Below are positions 1 through 8,670 of a DNA stretch of 36,229 nt, piece after piece. Source of the stretch: GCA-016699895 sp964633435 (GTDB lineage Bacteria > Patescibacteriota > Saccharimonadia > Saccharimonadales > Saccharimonadaceae); contig CAZWHA010000005.1 of assembly GCA_964633435.1 (NCBI GenBank), positions 1 to 36,229 on the forward strand, read 5' to 3'. How positions within the stretch are numbered: the stretch's first letter is position 1; every line of letters starts with the position of its first letter. The notes beneath the pieces were generated by a model. That model made no database searches. It had not been told where the DNA came from and saw nothing but the letters and a program-made list of their open reading frames with translations. The position numbers and the translations under genes are program-made.

Positions 1-548
1 CTACTGGAGCGGCAGGAGCAACCACGATTGCTGGTATTTCTGGGTTGCAGGGAGCGTTGGATGGGAAGGTTGCGATCGATGCGACGCTTTCGACAACACC
101 AACGGCACCGCAATTGCGTCGCAACTTAACATACACGCTGGATGTCGGCAATCCTAACCTTGCCGAAATCGCCATTGCTGGTGTTGTAAAATCATGGTCG
201 AATGAATGGGGTGCAATTCGTGGTACCAGCCCATATAACTGGGGTGATTCGCTGGTGCGAGCGATACGCTCGACAGGTGATGGTATTAGTGATGGCACCG
301 GCTCGGCTGGTAGCGGCCGGGCGTTCGAACTGGTTGACCGCCGCATCGCAAGTCCGCCGAATATTACGACGAGCGAACATCTGACACCGGCCAATGTCAT
401 GTGGGGTGTCCGCTGGAAAGACGGACGGATGATGCAGGGCGGTGCTATGGTGGGCGCGGTTTATGTGCTGAACGCTAACCAAACCGCAGCTGATATCCCA
501 GCCAGCTTGCCCGCTGGCACCCTGATTGTGCGAAAGAGAGCCGCGTAA
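1..548 (+). CDS. Tail-fibre-like protein, 3' part only (cut by window edge)
   Basis: The frame is open from the first base, so the start lies outside the window; no ATG with a ribosome site is seen, and the TTG at 45 is only an internal codon. The visible 181 residues begin with a Thr/Ala/Gly-rich stretch and an ISGLQGALDGK segment of the sort found in phage tail fibres and collars. A Gly/Ser/Asn-rich beta-type sequence follows, ending in an aliphatic strand (GTLIVRKRAA). No catalytic motif is visible. The stop overlaps the next start (TAATG at 546-550), which implies translational coupling with the lectin-like gene downstream. The virion or appendage role is inferred from composition and neighbours; the exact family is not recognised. 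Confidence 0.6.
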   Translation, partial: TGAAGATTIAGISGLQGALDGKVAIDATLSTTPTAPQLRRNLTYTLDVGNPNLAEIAIAGVVKSWSNEWGAIRGTSPYNWGDSLVRAIRSTGDGISDGTGSAGSGRAFELVDRRIASPPNITTSEHLTPANVMWGVRWKDGRMMQGGAMVGAVYVLNANQTAADIPASLPAGTLIVRKRAA

Positions 549-1486
549 TGGCAACCGTCCTCGAATGGAATTCTGGTGCAATTACCGCGGCTGGCGGATT
601 CGTAACTGGCACTGTCAACGTCGTAGCTGATAGTGGGTTTGATCGAGCGGTCATACCCCAGAGTAGTGCGAGTGATTATTTCGAGTGGAATAGCCTCGGT
701 TTGACGCGATTTACGATCCGGGCGTATATCACCATGCCATCGGCGTGGGCTTCGACCTCAGCAACACTAATATGCTCGCAAGTGTCGGGTGGCGCACAAA
801 ATTCTCGTATGAACCTAGCAGGCACAGGGTCGCCTGGTCAGGTTCGCTTGATTAGTAATAACAACACCCAGGTTGCGGCATCTGCGACAGGTCTTGTGAG
901 TTTTTCGACGACACTGCGCTGGGAAGTGCAGGTCGATACGGTCAACAGTACAATTCGTGGGGCAGTCTTTCCACTTAATTCTGACACACCGGTGTGGGAC
1001 TCGGGGCTGATTAGTAGCGATGTTGGTGGGACGACGACTATCCTTAAATTCGGTAAGGGAGTAGGAACAATCCCGTCACTTCCACAGATTAGTATTTCTC
1101 GCGTCAAGGTAGTTGATGTGGTGGGGGCCTGGATTGGTCGTCATGCTACGGATACCTTGAGTGGTCCTAGTGATGGTCCGGACAGCGCTATCGCCCTGTG
1201 GAATGCTGTAGAGGCTCAATCGAGCGCACTACTTGGTGTATGGAATGGCACTGCTGTCGATTTGATCGAAACTGGTTCAGAAATCTGGGTATGGAAATAT
1301 GACTGGACAAATAATGTCTGGACAACGCCGCCTGCTACGCGACCATCGTCAGAGGTGATTCGGGTAATGGCTTCGGGTCCGACGCCGCCGTCAACCGGGA
1401 GCTATCCGTCATGGATGGGCCAGAACTCAACCGATTGGGCAGATGGCAAAGCAATTGTCCATTATTTATTGGCGGATGATGAGTAA
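548..1486 (+). CDS. Concanavalin/LamG-like beta-sandwich protein
   Basis: 312 residues, no signal peptide or membrane segment. Residues about 25-200 alternate hydrophobic and polar residues as in jelly-roll lectins, with patterns such as FTIRAYITMP, LRWEVQVDTVNSTIRGAVF and PVWDSGL. These recall LamG/concanavalin domains used by phage adhesion proteins. The C-terminal third is Trp-rich (WVWKYDWTNNVWTTPP, SYPSWMGQNSTDW) and may be a second binding or assembly domain. The gene is coupled to the preceding one by a TAATG overlap. The next gene encodes a similar fold, so the pair looks like duplicated structural or carbohydrate-binding subunits. Function is inferred from fold-like patterns, not from a specific motif. 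Confidence 0.55.
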   Translation: MATVLEWNSGAITAAGGFVTGTVNVVADSGFDRAVIPQSSASDYFEWNSLGLTRFTIRAYITMPSAWASTSATLICSQVSGGAQNSRMNLAGTGSPGQVRLISNNNTQVAASATGLVSFSTTLRWEVQVDTVNSTIRGAVFPLNSDTPVWDSGLISSDVGGTTTILKFGKGVGTIPSLPQISISRVKVVDVVGAWIGRHATDTLSGPSDGPDSAIALWNAVEAQSSALLGVWNGTAVDLIETGSEIWVWKYDWTNNVWTTPPATRPSSEVIRVMASGPTPPSTGSYPSWMGQNSTDWADGKAIVHYLLADDE

Positions 1487-1527
1487 TGGTATTCGTAGCA
1501 AATTATAGTAAGAGGAGGTCATAAATT

Positions 1528-2541
1528 ATGGGAAGTCCAGGCGTAGGCGGCTCACTCAGCGCTGCATCAGATGTTTTTTTCAATAATCCAGCTCAGAACG
1601 ATACCCTAAAGTATAATGGCACACTGAGTAAGTGGACGAATGGTGTGCCGAGCGCATTGACCCATAGCCAGCTGGTTCCCGGAACCCCGATTTATGTTTT
1701 TTATAATGGGACGAACTGGACTGATGCAGCTAATACGACGATTACGGCGCGACCAACGAGCCGTACGGATATCCCAATCGTGCTGGTAGATACGACAGCT
1801 GACGGAACGGCGACGATACCGGGCTGGGCGTTGCAGCGCGACTTTGTACTGCAATCGACTGGCGCCACTGGCAATGGCGGCGGTAGTGGGACAGCAATAT
1901 TCCAATGGTATGGTGCGGGTATTGCGAACGGCCACACGATTATTGCATCCGATGCCGGTACTGGTGATCTAGCTATCAGTACCGTCGAAGGCTCTACTGC
2001 ACCAACTATCAATACCGGTAGTTCGGTGACGCCTGCTGTGTCATTTGCGCAGGCGGCTGGCCAGATCTGTACACTTAACTGGACGAGCGCAGGCACGCAT
2101 ATTGCCAGTCGTGCTCGCTTCTTTCTCCAGACGCCGGCATCGTGGTATAGCTCGACGCAGGCTCTTGCACGGTTCACTGATTCTGGCGGCTCGATGCAGT
2201 ATCTCGGGGTATCGCTACGAGGATCGAGTACACCAGGCGCATTGTCTTTGAATGATACGACAAATAATAATGTACTGACAACCCCGACGAATACGCTCTC
2301 GCTGTCGACCTGGTACCGCGTTGAATTCGCCGTCAACCAAACGGCAGGCACTGGCTACTTAGGTATTTGGGATATGGGCGGCAATCAGGTGTACGATTCA
2401 GGCCCAACCTCGCTTTCTGTTGGTTCTGGCGGTTGGACTCGGTTCCGCTGGGGACCAATGGTGTCAGGTGTGACAACCTCGCTACTGATGGCGAAACTGA
2501 AAGTCATCGAGGAAACGAACATCGTTATAGGAGCCAGCTAG
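1528..2541 (+). CDS. Second concanavalin/LamG-like beta-sandwich protein
   Basis: 337 residues. A strong ribosome site, AAGAGGAGG, lies about 10 nt before the ATG at 1528. The N-terminal 110 residues (NDTLKYNGTLSKWTNG, PIYVFYNGTNWTDAA) resemble repeat-containing phage tail fibre segments. Residues about 120-330 repeat the jelly-roll pattern of the previous gene (ASRARFFLQTP, STWYRVEFAVNQTAGTGYLGIWD, GNQVYDSGPTSLSVGSGGW). The shared phrase 'WYRVEFAVN...DSG' against 'LRWEVQVD...DSG' supports common descent of the two. The stop at 2539-2541 directly abuts the next ATG. Likely a virion or appendage surface protein that binds glycans; this role is inferred. Confidence 0.55.
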   Translation: MGSPGVGGSLSAASDVFFNNPAQNDTLKYNGTLSKWTNGVPSALTHSQLVPGTPIYVFYNGTNWTDAANTTITARPTSRTDIPIVLVDTTADGTATIPGWALQRDFVLQSTGATGNGGGSGTAIFQWYGAGIANGHTIIASDAGTGDLAISTVEGSTAPTINTGSSVTPAVSFAQAAGQICTLNWTSAGTHIASRARFFLQTPASWYSSTQALARFTDSGGSMQYLGVSLRGSSTPGALSLNDTTNNNVLTTPTNTLSLSTWYRVEFAVNQTAGTGYLGIWDMGGNQVYDSGPTSLSVGSGGWTRFRWGPMVSGVTTSLLMAKLKVIEETNIVIGAS

Positions 2542-3396
2542 ATGGCGCTGGATACTTGGATCAATTATGACGGCACCAATTTTCGTAACTTTAGGACGGG
2601 CAATACGACTGGGGAGAATACTGACCCTGGTGCACAGAATTGGTCGCTCTACCGTACCTACAATTTGACCACTGACGAAGGTTGGACACATACGACTGGC
2701 GTCCGCACTACCGACTCGGCATATAATCGTGCACAGCAAACAACCTTTGCGGGCGATGGCATGCGCATCACGGCCGAACGTGCGTCCGAAGGCGCCACGA
2801 TTTATAGTTCCGATGCCCAAGGGCGTTATGCGCCGGTGCCAAATATGTTTGCCGTCGAAGCGGATATCGACCTGGGCGGGTATGACCCAGTGAACGACCA
2901 CTTGGGATTAGGTTGCTTTCCGGCCATGTGGCTGCGGCCCTCTACTGGCCTGAAAGGCGAAATTGACGTGTGGGAGTACATCGGTAATTATGCGAATATC
3001 GGCTCGCCCGAAATGAAATTCACCCTAATCAAGGTCGGCAGTTCGCCGTACAACCAGGGCAGCCGCGAGTTTGCCATTCCAAAGAACAAAATGGCGGGTA
3101 ACGATTTTCGTGGTCTGCATACCTGGCGGTTCGAGAAAAAGCCCGGCCGCTGCGACCTGTGGGTTGACGGCAATTATGTGGCTGGCATGACTCAGGCCCA
3201 GTTTGATTCCTCGACGTCTGCCGGCTCGTACGTGGACCAGTTCGAGAACGGCATTCCATGGTATCTGCGCCTGACCTACCAGTTCGGCCCTGCACCAGCG
3301 GGCAACTGGAACGCTGGCGGTAGTGTACCGTCATCGTGGCGAAAATCAGTCATGCATATCTCGCGGATGCAAGTGTGGAACTACATAGGAAATTAG
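2542..3396 (+). CDS. GH16-family-like endo-glucanase/galactanase
   Basis: 284 residues, starting immediately after the previous stop. The catalytic motif of GH16 retaining endo-beta-glycosidases, ExDxxE, is present as EIDVWE at residues 140-145, with E140 as presumed nucleophile and E145 as acid/base. Supporting GH16 features are PAMWLRP just before it and HTWRFEKKPGRCDLWVDG after it, then a WYLRLTYQFG strand. GH16 enzymes cleave beta-1,3/1,4-glucans, galactans or related polysaccharides; the substrate cannot be set from sequence. No secretion signal is visible, consistent with delivery on a virion or appendage. It sits between lectin-like and GH26-like genes, so the locus carries several glycan-cleaving activities. 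Confidence 0.72.
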   Translation: MALDTWINYDGTNFRNFRTGNTTGENTDPGAQNWSLYRTYNLTTDEGWTHTTGVRTTDSAYNRAQQTTFAGDGMRITAERASEGATIYSSDAQGRYAPVPNMFAVEADIDLGGYDPVNDHLGLGCFPAMWLRPSTGLKGEIDVWEYIGNYANIGSPEMKFTLIKVGSSPYNQGSREFAIPKNKMAGNDFRGLHTWRFEKKPGRCDLWVDGNYVAGMTQAQFDSSTSAGSYVDQFENGIPWYLRLTYQFGPAPAGNWNAGGSVPSSWRKSVMHISRMQVWNYIGN

Positions 3397-3404
3397 GAGG
3401 TAAG

Positions 3405-3524
3405 ATGAACGAAGCAGAAACAACGCCGGTATGGTATGTACTCGTTGATGATGGGAATGGCGGCCTGGAAAAGCGCGGTCTGATCCTTTCGTTGGTGGCA
3501 CAGTATCAGGAAAACGAAGGATAA
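3405..3524 (+). CDS. Small 39-aa protein between glycanase genes
   Basis: A strong ribosome site (AGGAGG at 3395-3400) precedes the ATG at 3405. A longer reading from 3336 overlaps the GH16 gene and is not preferred. The product begins MNEAETTPVWYVLVDDGNGG and ends with VAQYQENEG. It is acidic with a short hydrophobic strand pair and no membrane segment. The family is not recognised. Position and spacing in the plus-strand operon, 4 nt before the next ATG, support that it is real; in tail modules such small proteins are often chaperones or linkers, but that is speculation. Confidence 0.5.
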   Translation: MNEAETTPVWYVLVDDGNGGLEKRGLILSLVAQYQENEG

Positions 3525-3528
3525 CGAA

Positions 3529-4605
3529 ATGTCGATAGCGGCGCGACGACTGAATAGGGCAGCCAAGAGACCGAAGGCTGGTTTGCCAGCAGCAGGCCAG
3601 GGCTTTGTGCTGGGTATGTATGTGTCGAGCGTCAATAATTTGCTGGACCTGGAATCATCACTCAACCGGCAGTTTGATGGCTTGCTGCGCTACCGCGATA
3701 GCAACATGTGGTCGGCCTGGCCAACTACTGAGGAAGTACAGCTAGTCAATCGCGGCAGCGTATTTCGCTATGCCTTTAGCGACAGGGTGTTTGGCTACAA
3801 CCAATACACACAGCACCCTCAGATGCCGCCGCTGGGCTGGGACCATATCAACCCGGCAGATGGTAATCGCTATGTCGGGTTCAAATTTGCCCAGTATCTG
3901 AACGGCTCGATGGACCCGATGCTCGACAAGATGTTTACGGGTATCAAGACGATGGCCCAGACATACGGCACGACCTTTATCTTTGATGTGGTGGTTGAGA
4001 TGGATGATAACCCCTATGTGCTGGCTGATTATTCGAGTTCGTGGGGGCCGATTACGTACAACAATGGCCAGGCCTATGCCAATCCGGCGAGCCCTAACCC
4101 TCAGGAATATATAGATTTTTTCCGTTACGTCGTGAACTACGGGCGGACGTTTAATATTCCTGGTATCCTGTGGGGCTTTTGCCCAGCAGGTTGGACACTG
4201 TCGCGTAACGCTACGCGCCTGGGGCAGATGTATCCGGGCGATAACTGGGTCGATGTGATTATGTGGGATCCGTACAATAATTCATCCAGCAACTGGCGGT
4301 CATTTACGCAAATAGTTAGCCCGATGTATAACGCCATCGACGGCGGGCTGTTCGGTGCCGGTGCGGTCAACAAGCCGCGACTGCTGGGCGAATTCGGCGC
4401 ACTAACTGGCGATGCTCGTCGCGCTGCCTGGATATCCAGCATTGCTACGGAGGCTCAGGCTCTGCCGAAACTGCGCGGTGCACTGTGGTTTTCATCCGGC
4501 ACCTGGGGTGCGATTCATGGCACCAATGGCACAGAGGAAGAGCGGACCGCACTGCGCAACCTGATGGACCATCCGTATCTGAATGATTGGAAAACAGCGC
4601 CGTGA
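3529..4605 (+). CDS. GH26-like glycoside hydrolase (clan GH-A)
   Basis: 358 residues. A 15-residue Arg/Ala-rich leader (MSIAARRLNRAAKRP) is followed by a TIM-barrel-type sequence. Putative acid/base is E157 in FDVVVEMDDN and putative nucleophile is E288 in RLLGEFGA, at strand ends as in GH26 beta-mannanases and other clan GH-A enzymes. ILWGFCPAGW and VDVIMWDPYNN are also typical of GH26. No classic signal peptide. The leader matches that of the next gene (MSLAARRMSRANK), hinting at a shared docking or packaging signal. Substrate, for example a mannan or other surface glycan, is not determinable. The family call is by motif resemblance. Confidence 0.6.
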   Translation: MSIAARRLNRAAKRPKAGLPAAGQGFVLGMYVSSVNNLLDLESSLNRQFDGLLRYRDSNMWSAWPTTEEVQLVNRGSVFRYAFSDRVFGYNQYTQHPQMPPLGWDHINPADGNRYVGFKFAQYLNGSMDPMLDKMFTGIKTMAQTYGTTFIFDVVVEMDDNPYVLADYSSSWGPITYNNGQAYANPASPNPQEYIDFFRYVVNYGRTFNIPGILWGFCPAGWTLSRNATRLGQMYPGDNWVDVIMWDPYNNSSSNWRSFTQIVSPMYNAIDGGLFGAGAVNKPRLLGEFGALTGDARRAAWISSIATEAQALPKLRGALWFSSGTWGAIHGTNGTEEERTALRNLMDHPYLNDWKTAP

Positions 4606-4643
4606 GCTAGCTGAGGTATAATGGGGGAAGAAATGGGGAGTAA

Positions 4644-5714
4644 ATGTCACTAGCAGCGCGACGAATGAGTAGAGCTAACAAAACGGCGAGTACCAGTCGA
4701 TTAGGTGTGTACGATGGCATTGCCTACTATGACACGACCGGTACGGTGACGCAGGGGGTGCGCCTGACGCAGCAAGTATTCGGCAGCTTTCCCGATATCT
4801 CGACGTCATACTATAACAGCGAGCCGTCGCAGATGACAGCGCTGCCTAACAATTTCAACGCCGAACGGACACGCATGAACTTCGGTGTTGATTGCCTGAT
4901 TACCTGGAATACTGGCCTGGGGTCAGGGGTGCGTTCGATTGGCACCAAAGATATAGCGTACGCCAACAATGCCAATAGTAGCGGCGCCTATGCTAACTGG
5001 CTCACAGTCAAGGGGTTGCTGCAAAGCCTCGACGGCTATGCGGCGTCAGTCGGTCGCCAGGTGTATTTTGCCTTTGATCATGAGGGCGAAAATTATCTCT
5101 ATCATAGTGATTCGCGCTCGCCGGATGGTGGTGTCAATGATCCTCAGGCCAAGTACGACCAATCGGTCACGATTGATGACTGGGTACGAGCAGTGGCGCG
5201 AACCACCAAAGAAATCAAAGATTTAGGACTGACCAATACGAAAGTTGTCTGGTGGACGTCGGGTTGGAATATGACCGCGACGACGGGCTACAACGGCGAG
5301 TACTCTGTCGTCACGGCGGGTAATGCGCTCGCCAGTGTGGTGGCGAGTAATCCGTCGTGGGCAGCGTTCCCTGATATGTTCGGGTTTGACCCGTACATGA
5401 ACACCGGCACCCCGACATTTACCAGTCTCGTCCAGCCAAAAATCAATCAGGTCAAGGCGATGCCGTGGTACGCGGCTCATCCGGTGCCGTTCTGCATACC
5501 AGAATTTGGGGCGGGGACGCGTGTGGGCAGTGACCTCGCTAATATCGACGCCAACATGGCGGTGTTTTACACCAACTTGCGGCCGCAAATCCAAGCCCTG
5601 GGTCTGGAGTTTGCGACGAATTTCAACCGCAACGACGGCGCCATCTCGGCAAACATCAACCTGAGCAATTACCCGAACGCTCGGGCAGCTATCGCGGCTT
5701 CGCTTGCAGCATAA
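4644..5714 (+). CDS. GH26-like glycoside hydrolase, paralogue of upstream gene
   Basis: 356 residues, start at ATG 4644 after GGGGAG. Leader MSLAARRMSRANK is near-identical in pattern to that of the preceding enzyme. Putative acid/base E147 in FAFDHEGEN and nucleophile E287 in FCIPEFGAG fit the GH26/clan-A arrangement; VVWWTSGWN and FPDMFGFDPYMN are typical barrel strands. The two enzymes are only distantly similar beyond the leader, so they may attack different glycans. A TATAAT at 4617-4622 could give this gene its own promoter. It ends at 5714, immediately before the convergent murA gene, and closes the tail-like module. Delivery on a phage or appendage is inferred from context. Confidence 0.6.
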   Translation: MSLAARRMSRANKTASTSRLGVYDGIAYYDTTGTVTQGVRLTQQVFGSFPDISTSYYNSEPSQMTALPNNFNAERTRMNFGVDCLITWNTGLGSGVRSIGTKDIAYANNANSSGAYANWLTVKGLLQSLDGYAASVGRQVYFAFDHEGENYLYHSDSRSPDGGVNDPQAKYDQSVTIDDWVRAVARTTKEIKDLGLTNTKVVWWTSGWNMTATTGYNGEYSVVTAGNALASVVASNPSWAAFPDMFGFDPYMNTGTPTFTSLVQPKINQVKAMPWYAAHPVPFCIPEFGAGTRVGSDLANIDANMAVFYTNLRPQIQALGLEFATNFNRNDGAISANINLSNYPNARAAIAASLAA

Positions 5715-7247
5715 TTATATTTCGCGCCAGGTTTCGACCTTGGCGCCGAGACTATTGAGACGCTGATAAAAGTCTTCGTAACCGCGATTGATATTATAGA
5801 CATCACGCAGCACACTGGTTCCCGGGGCGGCTAACATGGCGAGCAGCACGACGACACTTGGTCGCAAGGCGGGCGGTGCCACAACGTCGGCAGGCTTCCA
5901 TCGAGTTGGTCCAGTGATGTAGACGCGGTGTGGATCAACGAGCTCGATTCTGGCATTTAGTTTGGTTAGTTCGGTAAAGTAAATTGCTCGATTTTCATAA
6001 ATCCAGTCATGCACTAGAGTCCGTCCCTCGGCCACGGTAGCGATCAGTCCGAGAAACGGCAGGTTGTCAATATTGATGCCAGGAAACGGCAGGGCGTGTA
6101 ATTTATCCTTGGCAGCGTGAAGTTTGGATCTTTTGATCGTAATATCGACGAGCCGAGTTTTGCCATTGCGTGATGCGTATTCCGGACCGAGGTCGTATTT
6201 CAGCCCCATTTCGCCGAGCGTTGCTAGCTCCAGCTCGAGGAATTCAATCGGAGCTCGTTTAACGACGATTTCTGAGTGAGTAATAATACCTGCTGCGATA
6301 AAACTCATAGCCTCGATTGGATCCTCGCTCACCGCGTACTCAACATTTTTGCTGATATTCTTGACACCGTGAATGCGCAGGATAGTGGTGCCGATACCAT
6401 CAATTTTCACACCGAGTTTTTGTAGGAAAAAGCACAAATCCTGTACCATATAATTTGGACTGGCGTTGCGAATAATCGTCTCGCTCTCGCTCATTGCCGC
6501 AGCCATCAGAATATTTTCAGTCGTGGTGTCACCGCGTTCGGTCAAGATGATTGGACCGCTGGGCCGCTGCACCTTGACATCAACCTGGTAGTAATCAGTC
6601 CCGTCTTGGGCCTCGACGTCCATACCGAATTCGCGCAGACCCACCAGGTGCGGTTCGACCGTACGTTTGCCGATGCTACAGCCACCCGAAAACGGCAGAC
6701 GGAAACTTTTGTATTGATGGAGTAGCGGACCGAGGAACATAATAATCGTTCGGGTGCGTTTAGCGGCTTCGACATCCATCTCGTCTAATTTTAGTATTTT
6801 GGGTCGGATGATTTCGAGATCATTTTGATCGTTTAACCAGCGAGTTTTGACGCCAATCGAATTCAAAACTTCGAGAATACGGTTGACTTCCTCGATTCGG
6901 GCCACGTGTCGCAGCACGGTTTTACCTTTGTTTAACAAACTAGCACACAGCAGGGCGACCGCCGCATTCTTGCTGGTTTTCGTTTCGATTTCACCGTGCA
7001 ATTTATAACCACCATGAACGCGCAGATTTAGTGTACTCTCGTCATTAACCGACAGAATCTCGGTGTTCAGCACATCGGAAATGCGAGCAATTGTTTCCAG
7101 GCTAATATTTTGGCCGCCACGCTCGATACGATTAACGGCTGATTGGCTGGTGGCCAATCGTTCGGCTAGTTCTGCCTGAGTCAAACCATGGCTGGCGCGT
7201 AGTTCTGCGACTAATTTGCCAATCTTTTCGCGATAGTCATCTTTCAT
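5715..7247 (-). CDS. murA: UDP-GlcNAc enolpyruvyl transferase with N-terminal XRE HTH
   Basis: MurA transfers enolpyruvate from PEP to UDP-GlcNAc, the first committed step of peptidoglycan synthesis, in the cytosol. Start chosen at 7247 (MKDDYREKIG), because the TATAAT at 7257-7262 ends only 9 nt upstream; the longer reading to 7286 would start upstream of the -10 box. Residues about 8-60 form an XRE/Cro-type helix-turn-helix (LTQAELAERLATSQSAVNRI), followed by a complete enolpyruvyl-transferase domain of about 440 residues. K93-N94 (TSKNAA) matches the UDP-GlcNAc-binding KN pair. C190 in GGCSIG is the PEP-binding cysteine. MurA is normally about 420 residues with no HTH, so the fusion is unusual and suggests DNA binding, perhaps autoregulation (inference). 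Confidence 0.9.
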   Translation of the reverse strand: MKDDYREKIGKLVAELRASHGLTQAELAERLATSQSAVNRIERGGQNISLETIARISDVLNTEILSVNDESTLNLRVHGGYKLHGEIETKTSKNAAVALLCASLLNKGKTVLRHVARIEEVNRILEVLNSIGVKTRWLNDQNDLEIIRPKILKLDEMDVEAAKRTRTIIMFLGPLLHQYKSFRLPFSGGCSIGKRTVEPHLVGLREFGMDVEAQDGTDYYQVDVKVQRPSGPIILTERGDTTTENILMAAAMSESETIIRNASPNYMVQDLCFFLQKLGVKIDGIGTTILRIHGVKNISKNVEYAVSEDPIEAMSFIAAGIITHSEIVVKRAPIEFLELELATLGEMGLKYDLGPEYASRNGKTRLVDITIKRSKLHAAKDKLHALPFPGINIDNLPFLGLIATVAEGRTLVHDWIYENRAIYFTELTKLNARIELVDPHRVYITGPTRWKPADVVAPPALRPSVVVLLAMLAAPGTSVLRDVYNINRGYEDFYQRLNSLGAKVETWREI

Positions 7248-7256
7248 AATGTAATA

Positions 7257-7285
7257 ATTATACCATATGTGATATAAAAAACACA
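7257..7285 (-). promoter_or_regulatory. murA promoter, leaderless type
   Basis: Reading the minus strand, TTGTGT (7281-7286), an 18-nt spacer and TATAAT (7262-7257) form a good sigma-70-type promoter. The predicted start of transcription falls at about 7250, two or three bases before the ATG at 7247, so the mRNA would lack a ribosome-binding site. The spacer contains CATATG, which could be part of an operator for the HTH domain of the gene product (speculative). Confidence 0.6.
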
Positions 7286-7310
7286 ATCTTTTCCATTTTT
7301 AATGACAAAG

Positions 7311-7339
7311 TGCTATACTGATACCCAGATAAAAGGAGG
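7311..7339 (+). promoter_or_regulatory. glyA extended -10 promoter and strong RBS
   Basis: TGC-TATACT at 7311-7319 is an extended -10 element. AAGGAGG at 7333-7339 is a full Shine-Dalgarno sequence 9 nt before the glyA ATG. It contrasts with the leaderless arrangement of the divergent murA. Confidence 0.55.
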
Positions 7340-7348
7340 ATTACAGCA

Positions 7349-8626
7349 ATGCAAGACAAAGAGATTTTCGACTTGATTATGGGTGAAACCGAGCGACAGC
7401 GGGATGGGTTAGAGCTGATTCCGAGCGAGAATTATGTCAGCGATAGGGTGCTAAAGGCTATGGGGAGCATCCTGACTAATAAATATAGCGAAGGATACCC
7501 TGGTCGTCGCTATTATGGTGGTCAAGAGTTCACCGACCAGATCGAAACCTTGGCAATCGAGCGTGCCAAAAAAATCTTTGGCGCTGATCATGCTAACGTC
7601 CAACCGCACTCTGGCGCTCAGGCGAATAATGCCGTCTATAACGCCTGGCTCGAACCGGGTGATACGGTGCTCGGTATGGATCTCGGCCACGGCGGCCATC
7701 TGACGCACGGCGCGCCAGTGACGCAGAGTGCAAAGGTTTATAACTTTATCCGTTATGGCATGAAGGACGTAGAAACTGGTGAAATTGATTACGACGAACT
7801 AGAAGAATTGGCGTTGAAACATAAACCAAAAATTATTCTGGTTGGCTATAGCGCCTATTCGCGTATTCCTGATTTCGCACGCTTTGCTGCTATCGGCAAA
7901 AAAGTCGATGCATTGCTGATGGCTGACATGGCCCATGTGGCTGGATTGATCGCTGGCGGGGTGCATCCGAATCCATTTGATTTCGGGTTTCATGTCGTCA
8001 CTACGACCACCCATAAAACATTGCGTGGTCCGCGTGGTGGCTTGATCTTGTCGCGCGGCACCGTCGGTAATCCGCTAAAGAAGCCTGAAAAGACCTTGGA
8101 AAACATTCCTACTTTGATTGACCGCAGCGTTTTTCCGGGAACCCAGGGCGGTCCGTTGATGCACGTAATTGCTGCCAAAGCCGTTTCGTTCCATGAGGCT
8201 TTGCAACCAGAATTCAAAACCTACGCCGCTCAAGTTGTCAAAAATGCTAGCGTTCTAGCTGATGCTATGAAAAAACGTGGCTTCAAATTGATCACTGGCG
8301 GTACTGATAATCACCTGATTCTGGCTGATGTGAAAGCTAGTTTCGGGGTGCATGGTGGTATTGTTGAAAAGGCGCTCGATGACATCGGTCTGACTGCTAA
8401 TAAAAATGCTATTCCAAACGATCCGGAACCACCGTTCCGACCGAGCGGTTTGCGTCTCGGTACGCCGGCCATGACGACGCGCGGCCTTGTTGAATCTGAC
8501 ATGGAGCAAATTGCCGAGTGGATGCTGGCGGCCATTGAAGGTCGTGATGATCCCACCAAACTCGCTGCTATTCACGACAAAGTCATCGCACTCGCCCGCC
8601 AATTCCCGCTGCCGAGTGATAAATAG
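7349..8626 (+). CDS. glyA: Serine hydroxymethyltransferase
   Basis: 425 residues, full length for bacterial SHMT. It is a PLP enzyme converting serine and tetrahydrofolate to glycine and 5,10-methylene-THF. The PLP lysine is K223 in TTTTHKTLRGPRGG. The N-terminal ELIPSENYVS, the NKYSEGYPGRRYYGG substrate loop and the C-terminal RLGTPAMTTRG are all intact. Start is fixed by AAGGAGG at 7333-7339. Together with folD at 26148 it supplies one-carbon units, fitting a reduced genome that keeps a minimal folate cycle. Convergent with the membrane-protein gene ending at 8671. Confidence 0.97.
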   Translation: MQDKEIFDLIMGETERQRDGLELIPSENYVSDRVLKAMGSILTNKYSEGYPGRRYYGGQEFTDQIETLAIERAKKIFGADHANVQPHSGAQANNAVYNAWLEPGDTVLGMDLGHGGHLTHGAPVTQSAKVYNFIRYGMKDVETGEIDYDELEELALKHKPKIILVGYSAYSRIPDFARFAAIGKKVDALLMADMAHVAGLIAGGVHPNPFDFGFHVVTTTTHKTLRGPRGGLILSRGTVGNPLKKPEKTLENIPTLIDRSVFPGTQGGPLMHVIAAKAVSFHEALQPEFKTYAAQVVKNASVLADAMKKRGFKLITGGTDNHLILADVKASFGVHGGIVEKALDDIGLTANKNAIPNDPEPPFRPSGLRLGTPAMTTRGLVESDMEQIAEWMLAAIEGRDDPTKLAAIHDKVIALARQFPLPSDK

Positions 8627-8670
8627 TGGAGAATGAATACTACCATCAACTAATGTAGGCATTAGACTAG

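Noticed and set aside
1493..1531. 12-codon ORF before the second lectin-like gene
   Set aside because: Too short and it merely contains the next gene's ribosome site.
5724..5746. GC-rich UUCG-loop hairpin at the murA 3' end
   Set aside because: Striking stem between convergent genes, but it is inside murA codons and lacks a T tract on either side, so I did not call a terminator.
8650..8665. CTAATG/CATTAG hairpin after glyA
   Set aside because: AT-rich 6-bp stem with no T run; not convincing as a terminator.
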